Shown: positions 1 to 8,780 of the stretch, one piece after another
Position numbering within the stretch: position 1 is the stretch's first letter
How the letters are laid out: every line of letters starts with the position of its first letter
The notes under the pieces: generated by a model
The model's input: only the letters and a program-made list of their open reading frames with translations
What the model was told of the DNA's origin: nothing
Database searches by the model: none
Program-made: the position numbers and the translations under genes
NCBI GenBank assembly: GCA_963744345.1
Contig: CAVUTD010000024.1
Coordinates: 186,001-250,000, forward strand
Source: DASTFP01 sp963744345
GTDB taxonomy: Bacteria > Verrucomicrobiota > Verrucomicrobiia > Chthoniobacterales > Terrimicrobiaceae
Direction: 5' to 3'
DNA length: 64,000 nt

Positions 1-435
1 CTCTGGTTTGGTCGTTCCTCGCGTCACATCGTTGTAAGGCAGGGCCACATAAAACGGATTCTGTCGAGGCGCGAATCGAATGGGGATGTAGTTTCGTCTT
101 TGTGAAGAGTCGGGATGATCGAGGCCTCCGTAGTTCTGGGCCCATCTGGCATCCCACGAACTCTTGTAGTTTGGAACCGGATTGTTTGCCGTGGGTCGTT
201 CACCGATCCAGAAAACCGTCGTTACAATTTGGCGCTTCCATGGATAGCGATTAAATCCGGAGCGATAATTCGTCGGCGCGATAACCTGCGGCTCGAGCTT
301 CAGCAATGCGTTTTCGCGCAGTCGCATCGCTGCCTTCTGGAAGTCGGTGCTTGTGGAAATCGACGATTGCGCCTCGGATGCTCTCAGCGTGGCTGTCACA
401 AATAGTACTGCCAGGATGCTCGGAGCCAATTTCAT
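1..435 (-). CDS. Secreted protein of unknown function (3' end beyond window)
   Basis: Reading leftwards from an ATG at 433-435, the frame stays open for 145 codons to the window edge, so the C-terminus is missing. The first 23 or so residues look like a signal peptide: Met-Lys, a hydrophobic core with ILAVLFV, then small residues near an Ala-Ser-Glu-Ala stretch. The mature part is rich in Tyr, Trp, Asn and Arg, with a segment reading NYRSGFNRYPW. I recognise no domain. It lies 64 bases downstream of nadB on the same strand but shows no functional link to it. Export across the inner membrane is inferred from the N-terminus only. An extracytoplasmic hypothetical protein is the most that can be said. 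Confidence 0.6.
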   Translation of the reverse strand, partial: MKLAPSILAVLFVTATLRASEAQSSISTSTDFQKAAMRLRENALLKLEPQVIAPTNYRSGFNRYPWKRQIVTTVFWIGERPTANNPVPNYKSSWDARWAQNYGGLDHPDSSQRRNYIPIRFAPRQNPFYVALPYNDVTRGTTKPE

Positions 436-499
436 GCGAATCGATGGGGGCGCTTACTATCGCTATTCAGCAGCGAACCCGCAACACAAAAGAAAGGCC

Positions 500-2089
500 T
501 CATGTCCGGCGCATTGTTGTGTCCCGCGCAAAGCGAATGTCGGTCTCCAAATAATCAAGAGTATAATGTAACCCACGGCTCTCCCGGCGGCTGATCGCAC
601 AGTCAACAATGAGCGAAGCGACTGTAACCAAATTGCGAAGCTCCAGCAGTTCGGTTGAGACCTTAAAGTTCCAGTAAAACTCCTGAATTTCCGCATGGAG
701 GTTGCGAAGCCGGGTGGCTGCTCTCTGCAGGCGCTTGTCGGTACGAACGATGCCGACGTAGTCCCACATCAAACGGCGAATTTCGTCCCAATTGTGATAA
801 ATGACGACAAACTCATCGAGGTCCTGCACGTGCCCGGCCCGCCACTCGGGAAGATCAAACTCGACCCGCGGCTTCCGATACCGGGTCGACTTGACGAACG
901 CGCGATGAGCGAGCACGAGTCCTTCGAGGAGCGAATTGCTCGCGAGCCGGTTCGCCCCATGCAGGCCCGTGCAAGCCACCTCGCCGATTGCATAAAGTCC
1001 GCGCAGCGTAGTCTCGCCGTTGAGATCCGTCTTAACACCGCCACATTGATAGTGAGCGGCAGGAACAACGGGAATGGGTTGCGAAGTGATGTCGATACCG
1101 TACTTGAGGCAGGTTTCGTAAATCGACGGAAATCGCGATTTCAAAAACTGAGACGGCTGGTGAGTAATATCAAGAAAGACGCACTTGCTGCCCATCCGTT
1201 TCATTTCCGCGTCGATCGCGCGCGCCACGATGTCGCGGGGAGCGAGCTCCTTTCGAGGATGATATTGCTCCATGAAACGGCGTTGCTTCGCGTCGAGAAG
1301 AATACCCCCCTCACCTCGGACGGCCTCCGAAATCAGGAATGATTTGGCTTCCGTGTGGTAAAGGCAGGTCGGATGAAACTGAACGAACTCCATGTTCGCA
1401 ATCACTGCGCTCGCCCGCCACGCCATGGCGACACCATCCCCGGTCGCGATATCAGGGTTGGTCGTGTACAGATACACCTTCCCGCATCCGCCGGTCGCAA
1501 GCACATTGATGTCGCTCCGCAGGGTTTCCACTTCCTCGCTTTCCTCGTTGAGCACGTAAACGCCCACGCAGCAATCCTGCATGGCATACCCGAGCTTACC
1601 CGTGGTGATAAAGTCCACCGCCATGTGATTCTCCAGAACCGTGATGCTCGAGTGGGTGGAAACTTGTGAGACCAGAGTCCGCTCGATTTCAAATCCGGTA
1701 AAGTCCTGGAAATGCAGGACGCGTCGCTTGGAGTGTCCACCCTCTCTGCCGAGATCGAGTTCGCGTATCCCGTTTGCTAGCTCCCTTTCATCGAAATGCA
1801 TGCCAAGCTCAATGAGCTCTGCAATGCGAGCAGGTCCCTCGGTGACAACCGCGCGAACCGTTTCCTCAGAACAGAGACCAGCTCCCGCATTGAGAGTATC
1901 CTGGATGTGAAGATCGAACGAATCCTCCTCGCTGACCACGCAAGCGACTCCGCCCTGCGCCCAAGCAGTATTGGAATCGGCGAGTTTGCGTTTGGTCACG
2001 AGAGCTACCGAGCCCAACTCCGCGGCTTTCAAGGCAAAGCTCAGCCCCGCAATACCGCTACCTATAACGATGAAATCAAACTCTCTCAT
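500..2089 (-). CDS. nadB: L-aspartate oxidase
   Basis: This 529-residue flavoprotein would oxidise L-aspartate to iminoaspartate, the first step of de novo NAD synthesis, for use by NadA. The N-terminus carries the FAD-binding dinucleotide fold with GSGIAGLSFA at residues 11-20, followed by the succinate dehydrogenase/fumarate reductase type core. Further family motifs are AWAQGGVA near residue 43, EFVQFHPT around 235, EAVRGEGG around 254 and YQCGGVKTDL around 347. The C-terminal helical domain is present, and the length matches the family (about 530-540). It is followed on the same strand by the partial secreted gene and preceded by panC, so it may share a transcript with panC and secG. No frame problem is seen. 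Homologous SdhA/FrdA would be longer and lack the aspartate oxidase-like C-terminal arrangement. Confidence 0.95.
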   Translation of the reverse strand: MREFDFIVIGSGIAGLSFALKAAELGSVALVTKRKLADSNTAWAQGGVACVVSEEDSFDLHIQDTLNAGAGLCSEETVRAVVTEGPARIAELIELGMHFDERELANGIRELDLGREGGHSKRRVLHFQDFTGFEIERTLVSQVSTHSSITVLENHMAVDFITTGKLGYAMQDCCVGVYVLNEESEEVETLRSDINVLATGGCGKVYLYTTNPDIATGDGVAMAWRASAVIANMEFVQFHPTCLYHTEAKSFLISEAVRGEGGILLDAKQRRFMEQYHPRKELAPRDIVARAIDAEMKRMGSKCVFLDITHQPSQFLKSRFPSIYETCLKYGIDITSQPIPVVPAAHYQCGGVKTDLNGETTLRGLYAIGEVACTGLHGANRLASNSLLEGLVLAHRAFVKSTRYRKPRVEFDLPEWRAGHVQDLDEFVVIYHNWDEIRRLMWDYVGIVRTDKRLQRAATRLRNLHAEIQEFYWNFKVSTELLELRNLVTVASLIVDCAISRRESRGLHYTLDYLETDIRFARDTTMRRT

Positions 2090-2146
2090 CGCGGAAGACA
2101 GAAATCAGGACACGCGCATGACGGACAATGCAAAGACAACACCGAA

Positions 2147-2983
2147 TCAGGACCGGGCGGGCAGGGCGATATTATCAATCAAACGCGCCTTGCCGAGAAA
2201 AACCGCCACCGCCAGCCGAGCTGGGCGCTGAAAATCTTTAACTGACTCGATCGTGTCGGCATCAACGAGTTCAAGATATTCAATCTTCCCTCCCGGGATC
2301 TGCTCAATCAGGCGGCGCCCCGTTCTCCGGACATCCGCAACTCGCCTCTCCACAGCCGCCGCGCGCAGCGCCGCATAAATTCCTCCGGCTACGATTCGTT
2401 GTTCCGCATTCAGATACTTGTTGCGCGAACTCATCGCCAGACCATCTGGTTCTCGGACGGTCGGGTGCCCGAAAATTTGGACAGGAAAATGCAGATCACG
2501 CACCATCCTGCGAACGATCGCCAACTGCTGCCAATCCTTTTCCCCAAAAACGGCGACATCTGGGCGAACAATGAGGAACAACTTTGCAACCACCGTGCAT
2601 ACTCCACGGAAGTGACCTGGTCGCGAAGCTCCGCACAAGTGGCGGGAAAGCGAGTTTTCCTCGACAAAGACCGAGTGCCCCTCTGGATGCATCTGCTCCA
2701 CCGAAGGAATGAAAACCAAATCCGCTCCGCATTTCCTGCAAATCTCAAGGTCGTGTTTTGGCGATCGGGGATACTTTGAGTAATCCTCGTTCGGTCCGAA
2801 TTGGATCGGATTGACGAAGATGGACACGATAACTTCCCCATGAGCGCCCGCTAGCTGTCGTGCGCGGCGGATCAAAGACGCATGACCTTCGTGCAGTGCT
2901 CCCATTGTCGGAACCAGAACCAAAGGGTGTCCCCCTTTGGCGCAATAAGCGCGCGCGGCTGCCGGCGATTTCGCAATTTTCAC
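2147..2983 (-). CDS. panC: Pantothenate synthetase
   Basis: This 278-residue cytosolic enzyme condenses pantoate and beta-alanine with ATP to pantothenate, the precursor of CoA and of phosphopantetheine arms. Motifs of the family are clear: VPTMGALHEGHASL near residue 25 (the HIGH-type nucleotide-binding motif), FVNPIQFGPNED near 57, VFGEKDWQQL near 145 (KMSKS-like context) and SSRNKYLN near 186. The length is typical (about 280). It lies between secG and nadB on the same strand with gaps of 26 and 57 bases, so cotranscription is plausible. It is relevant to the distal NRPS/PKS cluster only in the general sense that carrier proteins need CoA-derived arms. Confidence 0.95.
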   Translation of the reverse strand: MKIAKSPAAARAYCAKGGHPLVLVPTMGALHEGHASLIRRARQLAGAHGEVIVSIFVNPIQFGPNEDYSKYPRSPKHDLEICRKCGADLVFIPSVEQMHPEGHSVFVEENSLSRHLCGASRPGHFRGVCTVVAKLFLIVRPDVAVFGEKDWQQLAIVRRMVRDLHFPVQIFGHPTVREPDGLAMSSRNKYLNAEQRIVAGGIYAALRAAAVERRVADVRRTGRRLIEQIPGGKIEYLELVDADTIESVKDFQRPARLAVAVFLGKARLIDNIALPARS

Positions 2984-3009
2984 GCTTCCGGCGCCGGGAA
3001 GATTCTACT

Positions 3010-3477
3010 TTAGGGTGCCGGGCTGGCCACTGGACTTGGCGGTGGCGAAACGCCTTGTTCAGCGGTCGGAGTCTGTGCTGGTGTTGGCGAGAGCGCCGTG
3101 GCAGCCGGGGAAAGCGCTGGTGTCGCAGGCGCTGCTGTGGTTGCAGGCGTCGGTGTGCCTGCAGGTGCAGCCGTTTGCGAAGTGGCCGCAGGGGCCGCTG
3201 TGTTGAGCAGTTCCTGTTGCACCCGTGTTCGACCGCTCCCTCGATGCGAATACGCGATCGCCAGCGCGAGGGTGATCGCAAAGAATGCCACTCCCAACCA
3301 AACGGTAAACTTCGCCAACACATGCGTGGTCTGTGCGCCAAAGATGTTCTCGGTGACGGCACCTCCAAAAGCGGCTCCGAGCCCCTCGCTGCGCGGAAGC
3401 TGCATCAGAACGACCAAAACCAGCAGCAGGCACACGATGACGTGAAGAACCAGCAAAATGGGAACGATCAACCACAT
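3010..3477 (-). CDS. secG: Preprotein translocase subunit SecG
   Basis: This small inner-membrane subunit of the SecYEG channel has two membrane segments, the first at about residues 3-23 and the second at about 55-75. Between them is the SecG-type segment with LPRSEGLGAAFGG and NIFGAQTTHVLAKFT. The N-terminal 80 residues match the family. At 155 residues the protein is longer than usual (about 75-120), because residues beyond about 85 are a low-complexity tail made almost only of Ala, Pro, Thr and Ser. It sits divergent to accB with 83 bases between the starts (or 116 to the GTG start), which must hold both promoters. It is upstream of panC on the same strand. Confidence 0.9.
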   Translation of the reverse strand: MWLIVPILLVLHVIVCLLLVLVVLMQLPRSEGLGAAFGGAVTENIFGAQTTHVLAKFTVWLGVAFFAITLALAIAYSHRGSGRTRVQQELLNTAAPAATSQTAAPAGTPTPATTAAPATPALSPAATALSPTPAQTPTAEQGVSPPPSPVASPAP

Positions 3478-3593
3478 ATCCGAAAACCCGGAAGATTCCT
3501 CTAAGACAACTCGTTTGTAAAGGTCGTTCCTGTTGAATCTCTTGACCCGCCGAGCGCGTCATGCGCATCATCAGATTTTCGATATTGCCGCCT

Positions 3594-4040
3594 GTGGACC
3601 TTAAAGAGATTCGAACATTGATCGACCTCATGAAGAAGAACGGTCTTACCGTCTTCAAAATGGAACGCGAAGGTTTCAAGATCACGCTTAAAACCGGAAG
3701 TGCCGATAGCGCTGCCCAGCTCCTTGCCTTGTCACGTTCGGACCTGGCAGCGAGCTCGCAAAGACTCGCGACTGTTCCAGCGGAACGCGCCGCGGAAGCC
3801 ACCCATCATAGGGAAATCAAGTCACCAATGGTTGGTACCTTCTATGCGGCGCCGACGCCCGAGGCAGCCCCGTACGCAACGGTAGGTCAGGAGGTCAATC
3901 CCGACACCGTCGTTTGCATCATTGAAGCGATGAAGGTGATGAACGAGATCAAGGCCGAGATCTCTGGAGTTATTGCCGAAGTGTGTGCCGAAAACGGAAA
4001 ACCGGTGCAGTTCGGACAGACTCTCTTTCGAGTTAAATAG
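3594..4040 (+). CDS. accB: Acetyl-CoA carboxylase biotin carboxyl carrier protein
   Basis: This protein carries the biotin that shuttles carboxyl groups between AccC and the carboxyltransferase in the first step of fatty acid synthesis. The N-terminal helix (DLKEIRTLIDLMKKNGL) and the C-terminal biotinyl domain are intact, with the biotin-accepting lysine in EAMKVM. A flexible Ala/Ser-rich linker joins them. I chose the GTG at 3594 because AccB proteins begin at the DLKEI helix. An in-frame ATG at 3561 would add 11 residues that look unlike the family, and neither start has a strong Shine-Dalgarno sequence. accC follows after 48 bases, the usual accBC operon. Confidence 0.92.
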   Translation: MDLKEIRTLIDLMKKNGLTVFKMEREGFKITLKTGSADSAAQLLALSRSDLAASSQRLATVPAERAAEATHHREIKSPMVGTFYAAPTPEAAPYATVGQEVNPDTVVCIIEAMKVMNEIKAEISGVIAEVCAENGKPVQFGQTLFRVK

Positions 4041-4088
4041 ATCGACCACACCCGCGCATGCGCCAGGTGATCTGATCGACCTTCACGA

Positions 4089-5456
4089 ATGTTCAACAAA
4101 ATCCTCATCGCCAATCGAGGCGAAATCGCGCTCCGCATCATTCGGGCTTGCAAAGAGCTCGGCATCCAAACTGTGGCTGTCTATTCCGAGCCCGACGTGG
4201 AAAGCCTCCATGTTCAGCTCGCCGACGAAGCCATCTGCATCGGACCTGCGCCCAGCCCGCAAAGTTATCTTAAGATCGATCGCATCATCAGCGCCGCAGA
4301 AATCGCCGATGTTGATGCGATTCATCCCGGTTACGGATTCCTTGCGGAAAACGGGCATTTTGCCGAAGTCTGCGCCAGCTGTAATATCAAGTTCATCGGC
4401 CCATCGCCGACCGCCATTCGTCTGATGGGGGACAAGAATTCCGCTCGCGATTGTGCCCGCAAGGTCGGCGTACCGGTTTGTCCGGGCAGTGACGGAATCG
4501 TCGATGGCGAGGAAGAAGCGCTCAAGATTGCGCGAAAAGTTGGTTTTCCCGTCATGATCAAAGCCGTTGCGGGTGGCGGCGGACGCGGCATGCGGATCGC
4601 CAGCAACGAGGGAAGTCTGGTGCAAGGCTATCACGCGGCACGCCTCGAGGCGGAGAAGGCTTTCAGTAATCCGGAGGTCTACCTCGAAAAATTCATCGTC
4701 AATCCTCATCATATCGAATTTCAGATCTTCGGAGATGAGCATGGCCGCGTCGTTCACCTTGGGGAACGAGACTGTTCCATCCAACGCCGTAACCAGAAGA
4801 TCGTTGAGGAGTGTCCTTCTCCGCTCATGACGCCGGAACTGCGGGCAAGGATGGGCGCTGCTTCGGTCAAGCTGGCGGAAAACGTCGGCTACGCCAATGC
4901 CGGCACCATCGAGTTCCTCCTCGATAATCAGGGGCATTTCTATTTCCTGGAAATGAATACTCGTATTCAAGTCGAGCATCCGATCACCGAGGAAGTCTAC
5001 GGGTGCGACCTTGTCAAACAACAGATTCAAGTCGCCTCGGGCGAGCATCTCTCCACGCATATCGTTGACGCCATCGCGAGACATCACGCCATCGAATGTC
5101 GGATCAACGCGGAGGATCCCAGCAGCGATTTTATGCCATGTCCCGGAGAGATAGAGTTGTACTATGCGCCTGGGGGCCGCGGCGTGCGAATTGATTCCCA
5201 TGCCTACGCCGGATATCCGATCCCCCCGTATTACGATTCGATGATTGCCAAGGTCATCACCACGGCATCGAGCCGAAGGGCCTGCATCCACCGCATGTCG
5301 CGTGCGCTGAGTGAATACATGATTACGGGAGTCAAAACCACGATCCCCTTTCAGCAGGCGATCATGCAAAATGCTGACTTCCGCCGGGGCGTTTATCACA
5401 CCGGCTTTGTCGAGAAACTTTCGCAAAGCGGCATTCCCATGGTAGAAGCCGCATAG
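4089..5456 (+). CDS. accC: Acetyl-CoA carboxylase, biotin carboxylase subunit
   Basis: This 455-residue enzyme carboxylates biotin on AccB using ATP and bicarbonate. The order of domains is standard: N-terminal pre-ATP-grasp domain (starting FNKILIANRGEIALRI), an ATP-grasp with the glycine-rich loop KAVAGGGGRGMRI near residue 159, the catalytic EMNTRIQVEHPITEE segment near 287, and the C-terminal biotin carboxylase domain with AIECRINAEDP near 335. The length equals the family norm (about 450). It is transcribed with accB. A long open frame on the opposite strand (4083-5501) is a codon-bias shadow. The gene is not linked to the carboxyltransferase genes accA or accD here, which is common in bacteria. 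Confidence 0.97.
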   Translation: MFNKILIANRGEIALRIIRACKELGIQTVAVYSEPDVESLHVQLADEAICIGPAPSPQSYLKIDRIISAAEIADVDAIHPGYGFLAENGHFAEVCASCNIKFIGPSPTAIRLMGDKNSARDCARKVGVPVCPGSDGIVDGEEEALKIARKVGFPVMIKAVAGGGGRGMRIASNEGSLVQGYHAARLEAEKAFSNPEVYLEKFIVNPHHIEFQIFGDEHGRVVHLGERDCSIQRRNQKIVEECPSPLMTPELRARMGAASVKLAENVGYANAGTIEFLLDNQGHFYFLEMNTRIQVEHPITEEVYGCDLVKQQIQVASGEHLSTHIVDAIARHHAIECRINAEDPSSDFMPCPGEIELYYAPGGRGVRIDSHAYAGYPIPPYYDSMIAKVITTASSRRACIHRMSRALSEYMITGVKTTIPFQQAIMQNADFRRGVYHTGFVEKLSQSGIPMVEAA

Positions 5457-5573
5457 AATTAGAATACCCCTTGGTGAGCGGAATGGCCGCGTTACCAGCA
5501 CGAAACATCGAGTGCGAGCCTTGTGATTGACGGCTTACTACCGAGTGTCCAGTATCACCGCGCCTGCTGATCC

Positions 5574-6053
5574 ATGCGCCACACAATTTCCATCCTCGTT
5601 GAGAATAAATTCGGCGTCCTCGCCCGCATCGCTGGAATGTTCAGCGGCCGCGGCTTCAATATCGATACACTTAACGTCGGTCCCACTCTTGACGCAACCG
5701 CTTCCCGGATGACGATCGTCGTGCGCGGCGACGACAAAGTGCTCGAGCAGGTCATGAAGCAGCTCGAGAAACTTGTGGATGTGATCGATGTGCAAGATTT
5801 CCGCGAGGAAGAATATGTGGATCGCGAACTCGTGCTCCTCCGGGTCACCGCAACTTCGAAGACGCGCTCTGAAGTGATGCAGATTTGCGATATTTTTCGC
5901 GCCAAGGTTATTGACGTGCAGCCAGAAACACTCGCCATCGAAGTGACGGGTACCGACAGCAAGATGACAAAATTCCTTGGCCTGATGGAGCGTTTTGGAA
6001 TCAAAGAACTTACTCGCACGGGAAAAATCGCGCTCCCGCGCACGAAAAACTAA
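5574..6053 (+). CDS. ilvN: Acetolactate synthase small (regulatory) subunit
   Basis: This 159-residue regulatory subunit of acetohydroxyacid synthase binds the end-product valine and modulates the large subunit in branched-chain amino acid synthesis. An N-terminal ACT domain begins RHTISILVENKFGVLARIAG and continues with GRGFNIDTLNVGPT; the second, ALS_ss_C domain includes VIDVQPETLAIEVTGTDSK. Length and order match the family. It lies 21 bases upstream of ilvC, as in many genomes. The catalytic large subunit gene (ilvB or ilvI), usually just upstream, is absent between accC and ilvN and must be elsewhere. The ATG at 5574 has no strong ribosome binding site. Confidence 0.94.
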   Translation: MRHTISILVENKFGVLARIAGMFSGRGFNIDTLNVGPTLDATASRMTIVVRGDDKVLEQVMKQLEKLVDVIDVQDFREEEYVDRELVLLRVTATSKTRSEVMQICDIFRAKVIDVQPETLAIEVTGTDSKMTKFLGLMERFGIKELTRTGKIALPRTKN

Positions 6054-6074
6054 GCTTCGCAGACACGCTTCATT

Positions 6075-7100
6075 ATGGCCGCTAAAATTTACACCGACAA
6101 AGACGCTGATCTCGCCGCTCTTCAAGGCAGAACCCTTGCCGTGCTGGGTTTTGGGTCGCAGGGACATGCCCATGCCCTTAATTTAAAGGACAGTGGCTGC
6201 ACGGTCGTCATTGGCCTCTACGCGAACAGCAAGAGCCGTAAAGTCGCCGAAGAGTATGGCTTTGCGGTGCACGACACGGCTGAAGCAGTCAAAATCGCCG
6301 ATGTAATCATGGTCGGAATTCCAGACACCAAGCAAGCCGCCGCCTACAGCAAAGACATCGGGCCAAATCTCTCGAAGGGGAAGACGCTTCTCTTTACCCA
6401 TGGCTTTAGCATCCACTTCAAGACGGTCATTCCACCCGACGATGTCAACGTTATCATGGTTGCTCCCAAAGGGCCGGGGCATATCGTGCGAAGACAGTTT
6501 ACCGAGGGCAAGGGAGTGCCCGCTCTTATCGCCGTCTACCAAGACCCTAGCAAAAACGCGAAGAAGACGGCGCTGGCCTGGGCGAAAGCCATTGGCGCTA
6601 CCCGCGGCGGCGTGCTGCAGACCACTTTCAAAGAAGAGACCGAAACTGACCTCTTCGGAGAGCAATCGGTTCTGTGCGGAGGGCTCTCCGCCTTGGTTCA
6701 AGCAGGCTTTGAAACGCTGGTTGAAGCTGGCTATTCTCCGGAGATGGCTTATTTCGAATGCCTTCACGAGCTAAAACTCATTGTTGACCTCATGAATGAA
6801 GCCGGAATTGCCGGCATGCGATTTTCTATTAGCGAAACAGCTAAATGGGGAGATGTGAGCATGGGTCCAAAGATCATTGATGCTTCCGTCAAGAAACGCA
6901 TGAAAGCCGCCCTCAAAAACATTCAAAATGGCACGTTCGCAAAGAATTGGATCAAGGAGTATGAGAGCGGCTACAAACAGTACAACGCACTCCTCAAGGC
7001 CGGCCAGCAGCATCCCATCGAGAAAACCGGTATTCGTCTTCGGGCCTTAATGCCCTGGATCAAGAGGAAAAACATTCGCGGCGTTCAGGCGGCATATTAA
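6075..7100 (+). CDS. ilvC: Ketol-acid reductoisomerase (NADP+)
   Basis: This 341-residue class I ketol-acid reductoisomerase rearranges and reduces acetolactate or acetohydroxybutyrate to the dihydroxy acids of the valine, leucine and isoleucine pathways. The N-terminal Rossmann fold has VLGFGSQGHAHALNLKDSG near residues 28-46. The conserved PKGPGHIVR segment appears near 131, and the metal-binding helical domain shows DLFGEQSVLCGG near 191 and the EAGYSPEMAYFECLHELK segment near 216. The length equals that of class I enzymes. It follows ilvN directly. It supplies the valine that the NRPS cluster is predicted to use, but no regulatory tie between the two regions is visible. Confidence 0.97.
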   Translation: MAAKIYTDKDADLAALQGRTLAVLGFGSQGHAHALNLKDSGCTVVIGLYANSKSRKVAEEYGFAVHDTAEAVKIADVIMVGIPDTKQAAAYSKDIGPNLSKGKTLLFTHGFSIHFKTVIPPDDVNVIMVAPKGPGHIVRRQFTEGKGVPALIAVYQDPSKNAKKTALAWAKAIGATRGGVLQTTFKEETETDLFGEQSVLCGGLSALVQAGFETLVEAGYSPEMAYFECLHELKLIVDLMNEAGIAGMRFSISETAKWGDVSMGPKIIDASVKKRMKAALKNIQNGTFAKNWIKEYESGYKQYNALLKAGQQHPIEKTGIRLRALMPWIKRKNIRGVQAAY

Positions 7101-7272
7101 ACGACGTTCCTGACAAAATTGCGAAACGCAGCATACAGCTCGGATCCCTCTCCTACGATTGCCTTCCGGTGCGACGCAACTTCCGGGACCAAGTGAATCG
7201 CGCACGCCAAAGACGCGCAACCCAGGGATCTCGAACCATCATTCACGCAGGGTTTTGCCGCGGAAGGGCAGC

Positions 7273-8736
7273 GTGAATTACGATTTTGTCGTCATAGGCG
7301 GCGGTAGTGCAGGCTATGCTGGCGCCAGAGTAGCCTCGGCGCTCGGGATGAAGACATGTGTCATCGAGGGAGCGAACGAAGTGGGGGGATTATGCATTCT
7401 TCGCGGCTGCATGCCGAGTAAGACGCTTATCGAATCGGCTAATCGCCTCCGCTCAATGCGTCATGGAAGGGAATTCGGGTTGCAGGCGGAGCAAATTGGA
7501 TTCGACACCGGCGAGATCATTGCACGCAAGCGCCGGTTGATCGCCGAATTCGCCGATTATCGGCGAGAACAATTGGAGCAGGGAGATTTCGACTTCCTTC
7601 GCGGCTCCGCGACCTTCGTCGATAAAGCAACCGTCGATGTCAAGAGTCTCGACGGAGCGCACGAGACGGTCACGGCGCGGTCTTTTCTCATCGCGACGGG
7701 TTCAGTAATCAGCAGTCCTGAAATCCCGGGCCTCGCCGATGCGGGGTGCATCACCAGCGACGACTTGCTGGATCTCCGAAGCATTCCCCCGTCGATCATC
7801 GTTCTTGGAGGCGGAGCCGTTGCCCTTGAATCCGCCCATTATCTCGAGGCGCTCGGATCGCGTGTCACCATCATACAGCGCAGCCCACAGCTGCTCCGAG
7901 GCACGGACGAGGACGTGGCCAAAGTGGTGGAAACCGTCTTCCGCAAGCGAGGAATGGAGATTTTCGCGCACACGAAAGTCCTTCGTATCGAGCGCGACGG
8001 AAAAACGCGACGAGTCATCTTCCAGCACCAGGGATCCGAAGTAGCCATCGAGGCAGCCGCAATCCTCAACGCACTCGGACGCGAACCGAAAATCTCCAAC
8101 TTGGGACTCGAAAACGCCGCCGTCAAAATAGAAGAAAAGGCCATTTCGGTAAACGCCCACCAACAGACGTCAACGCCGCATATCTTTGCTGCGGGCGATT
8201 GTTGCGGCCCGTACGAAGTCGTTCATATTGCCATCGAACAGGGGGAGCGCGCTGCGCGCAATGCTGTCCGCCTCCTCGTCGGCGATGCCGATTTGGAATC
8301 AATGGATTATCGGCTAAAGCTCTACGTGGTTTTCTGCGAGCCTCAAGTCGCCACGGTCGGCTTTTCGGAAAGCGAGGCGAAAGCCAAAGGGATCGACTAC
8401 CTCGCGGCCAGTTACCCATTTTGTGACCATGGAAAATCGCTCATTATGGATGAGACCGATGGTTTTGTGAAACTGCTGGCTGACAAGGCAACCGGTGAAA
8501 TCCTCGCCGCTTCAGTGGTAGGTCCCGATGCCTCGGAACTGGTCCATGAAGTCGTTGTCGCCATGCGCTTCCGCGCCACAGCCGGTCAACTTGCCACGAT
8601 CCCTCATTACCATCCCACACTGAGTGAGATCTGGCTTTATCCCGCGGAGGAATTGGCTGGGATTTCGCCGGAAGCGGCGGCCATCCTGCCGGGAACCCAT
8701 AAAGTTAACGTGCCGGCGGCTGAGGTGAGAGATTGA
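7273..8736 (+). CDS. FAD-dependent pyridine nucleotide-disulfide oxidoreductase (lipoamide dehydrogenase/mercuric reductase-like)
   Basis: This 487-residue class I disulfide oxidoreductase uses FAD and NAD(P)H. Visible features are the N-terminal FAD loop VIGGGSAGYAGARV (about residues 7-20), a redox-active CxxxxC pair (Cys41 and Cys46 in GGLCILRGCMPSK), the NAD(P) loop VLGGGAVALESAHYLEALG in the middle, and the C-terminal dimer-domain motif HYHPTLSE with its catalytic His and Glu. The GTG at 7273 is preferred over an upstream in-frame start at 7159 because GGAAGG at 7262-7267 is well placed and the dinucleotide fold begins there. It could be the E3 partner of the dehydrogenase operon at 15.7-18.9 kb, a soluble transhydrogenase, or a mercuric-reductase-like enzyme without the N-terminal metal-binding domain. 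The substrate is unproven. Confidence 0.85.
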   Translation: MNYDFVVIGGGSAGYAGARVASALGMKTCVIEGANEVGGLCILRGCMPSKTLIESANRLRSMRHGREFGLQAEQIGFDTGEIIARKRRLIAEFADYRREQLEQGDFDFLRGSATFVDKATVDVKSLDGAHETVTARSFLIATGSVISSPEIPGLADAGCITSDDLLDLRSIPPSIIVLGGGAVALESAHYLEALGSRVTIIQRSPQLLRGTDEDVAKVVETVFRKRGMEIFAHTKVLRIERDGKTRRVIFQHQGSEVAIEAAAILNALGREPKISNLGLENAAVKIEEKAISVNAHQQTSTPHIFAAGDCCGPYEVVHIAIEQGERAARNAVRLLVGDADLESMDYRLKLYVVFCEPQVATVGFSESEAKAKGIDYLAASYPFCDHGKSLIMDETDGFVKLLADKATGEILAASVVGPDASELVHEVVVAMRFRATAGQLATIPHYHPTLSEIWLYPAEELAGISPEAAAILPGTHKVNVPAAEVRD

Positions 8737-8780
8737 CCTTCCAAAAAGCTCCCGCTACACTCAACATGAGAGGCTTGACT

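Noticed and set aside
4083..5501. 472-residue open frame opposite accC
   Set aside because: It mirrors the accC reading frame in a GC-rich gene and has no recognisable domain; accC is certain.
7159..7272. Upstream in-frame start for the flavoprotein at 7273
   Set aside because: The added 38 residues are not family-like and a good Shine-Dalgarno sequence precedes the GTG at 7273.
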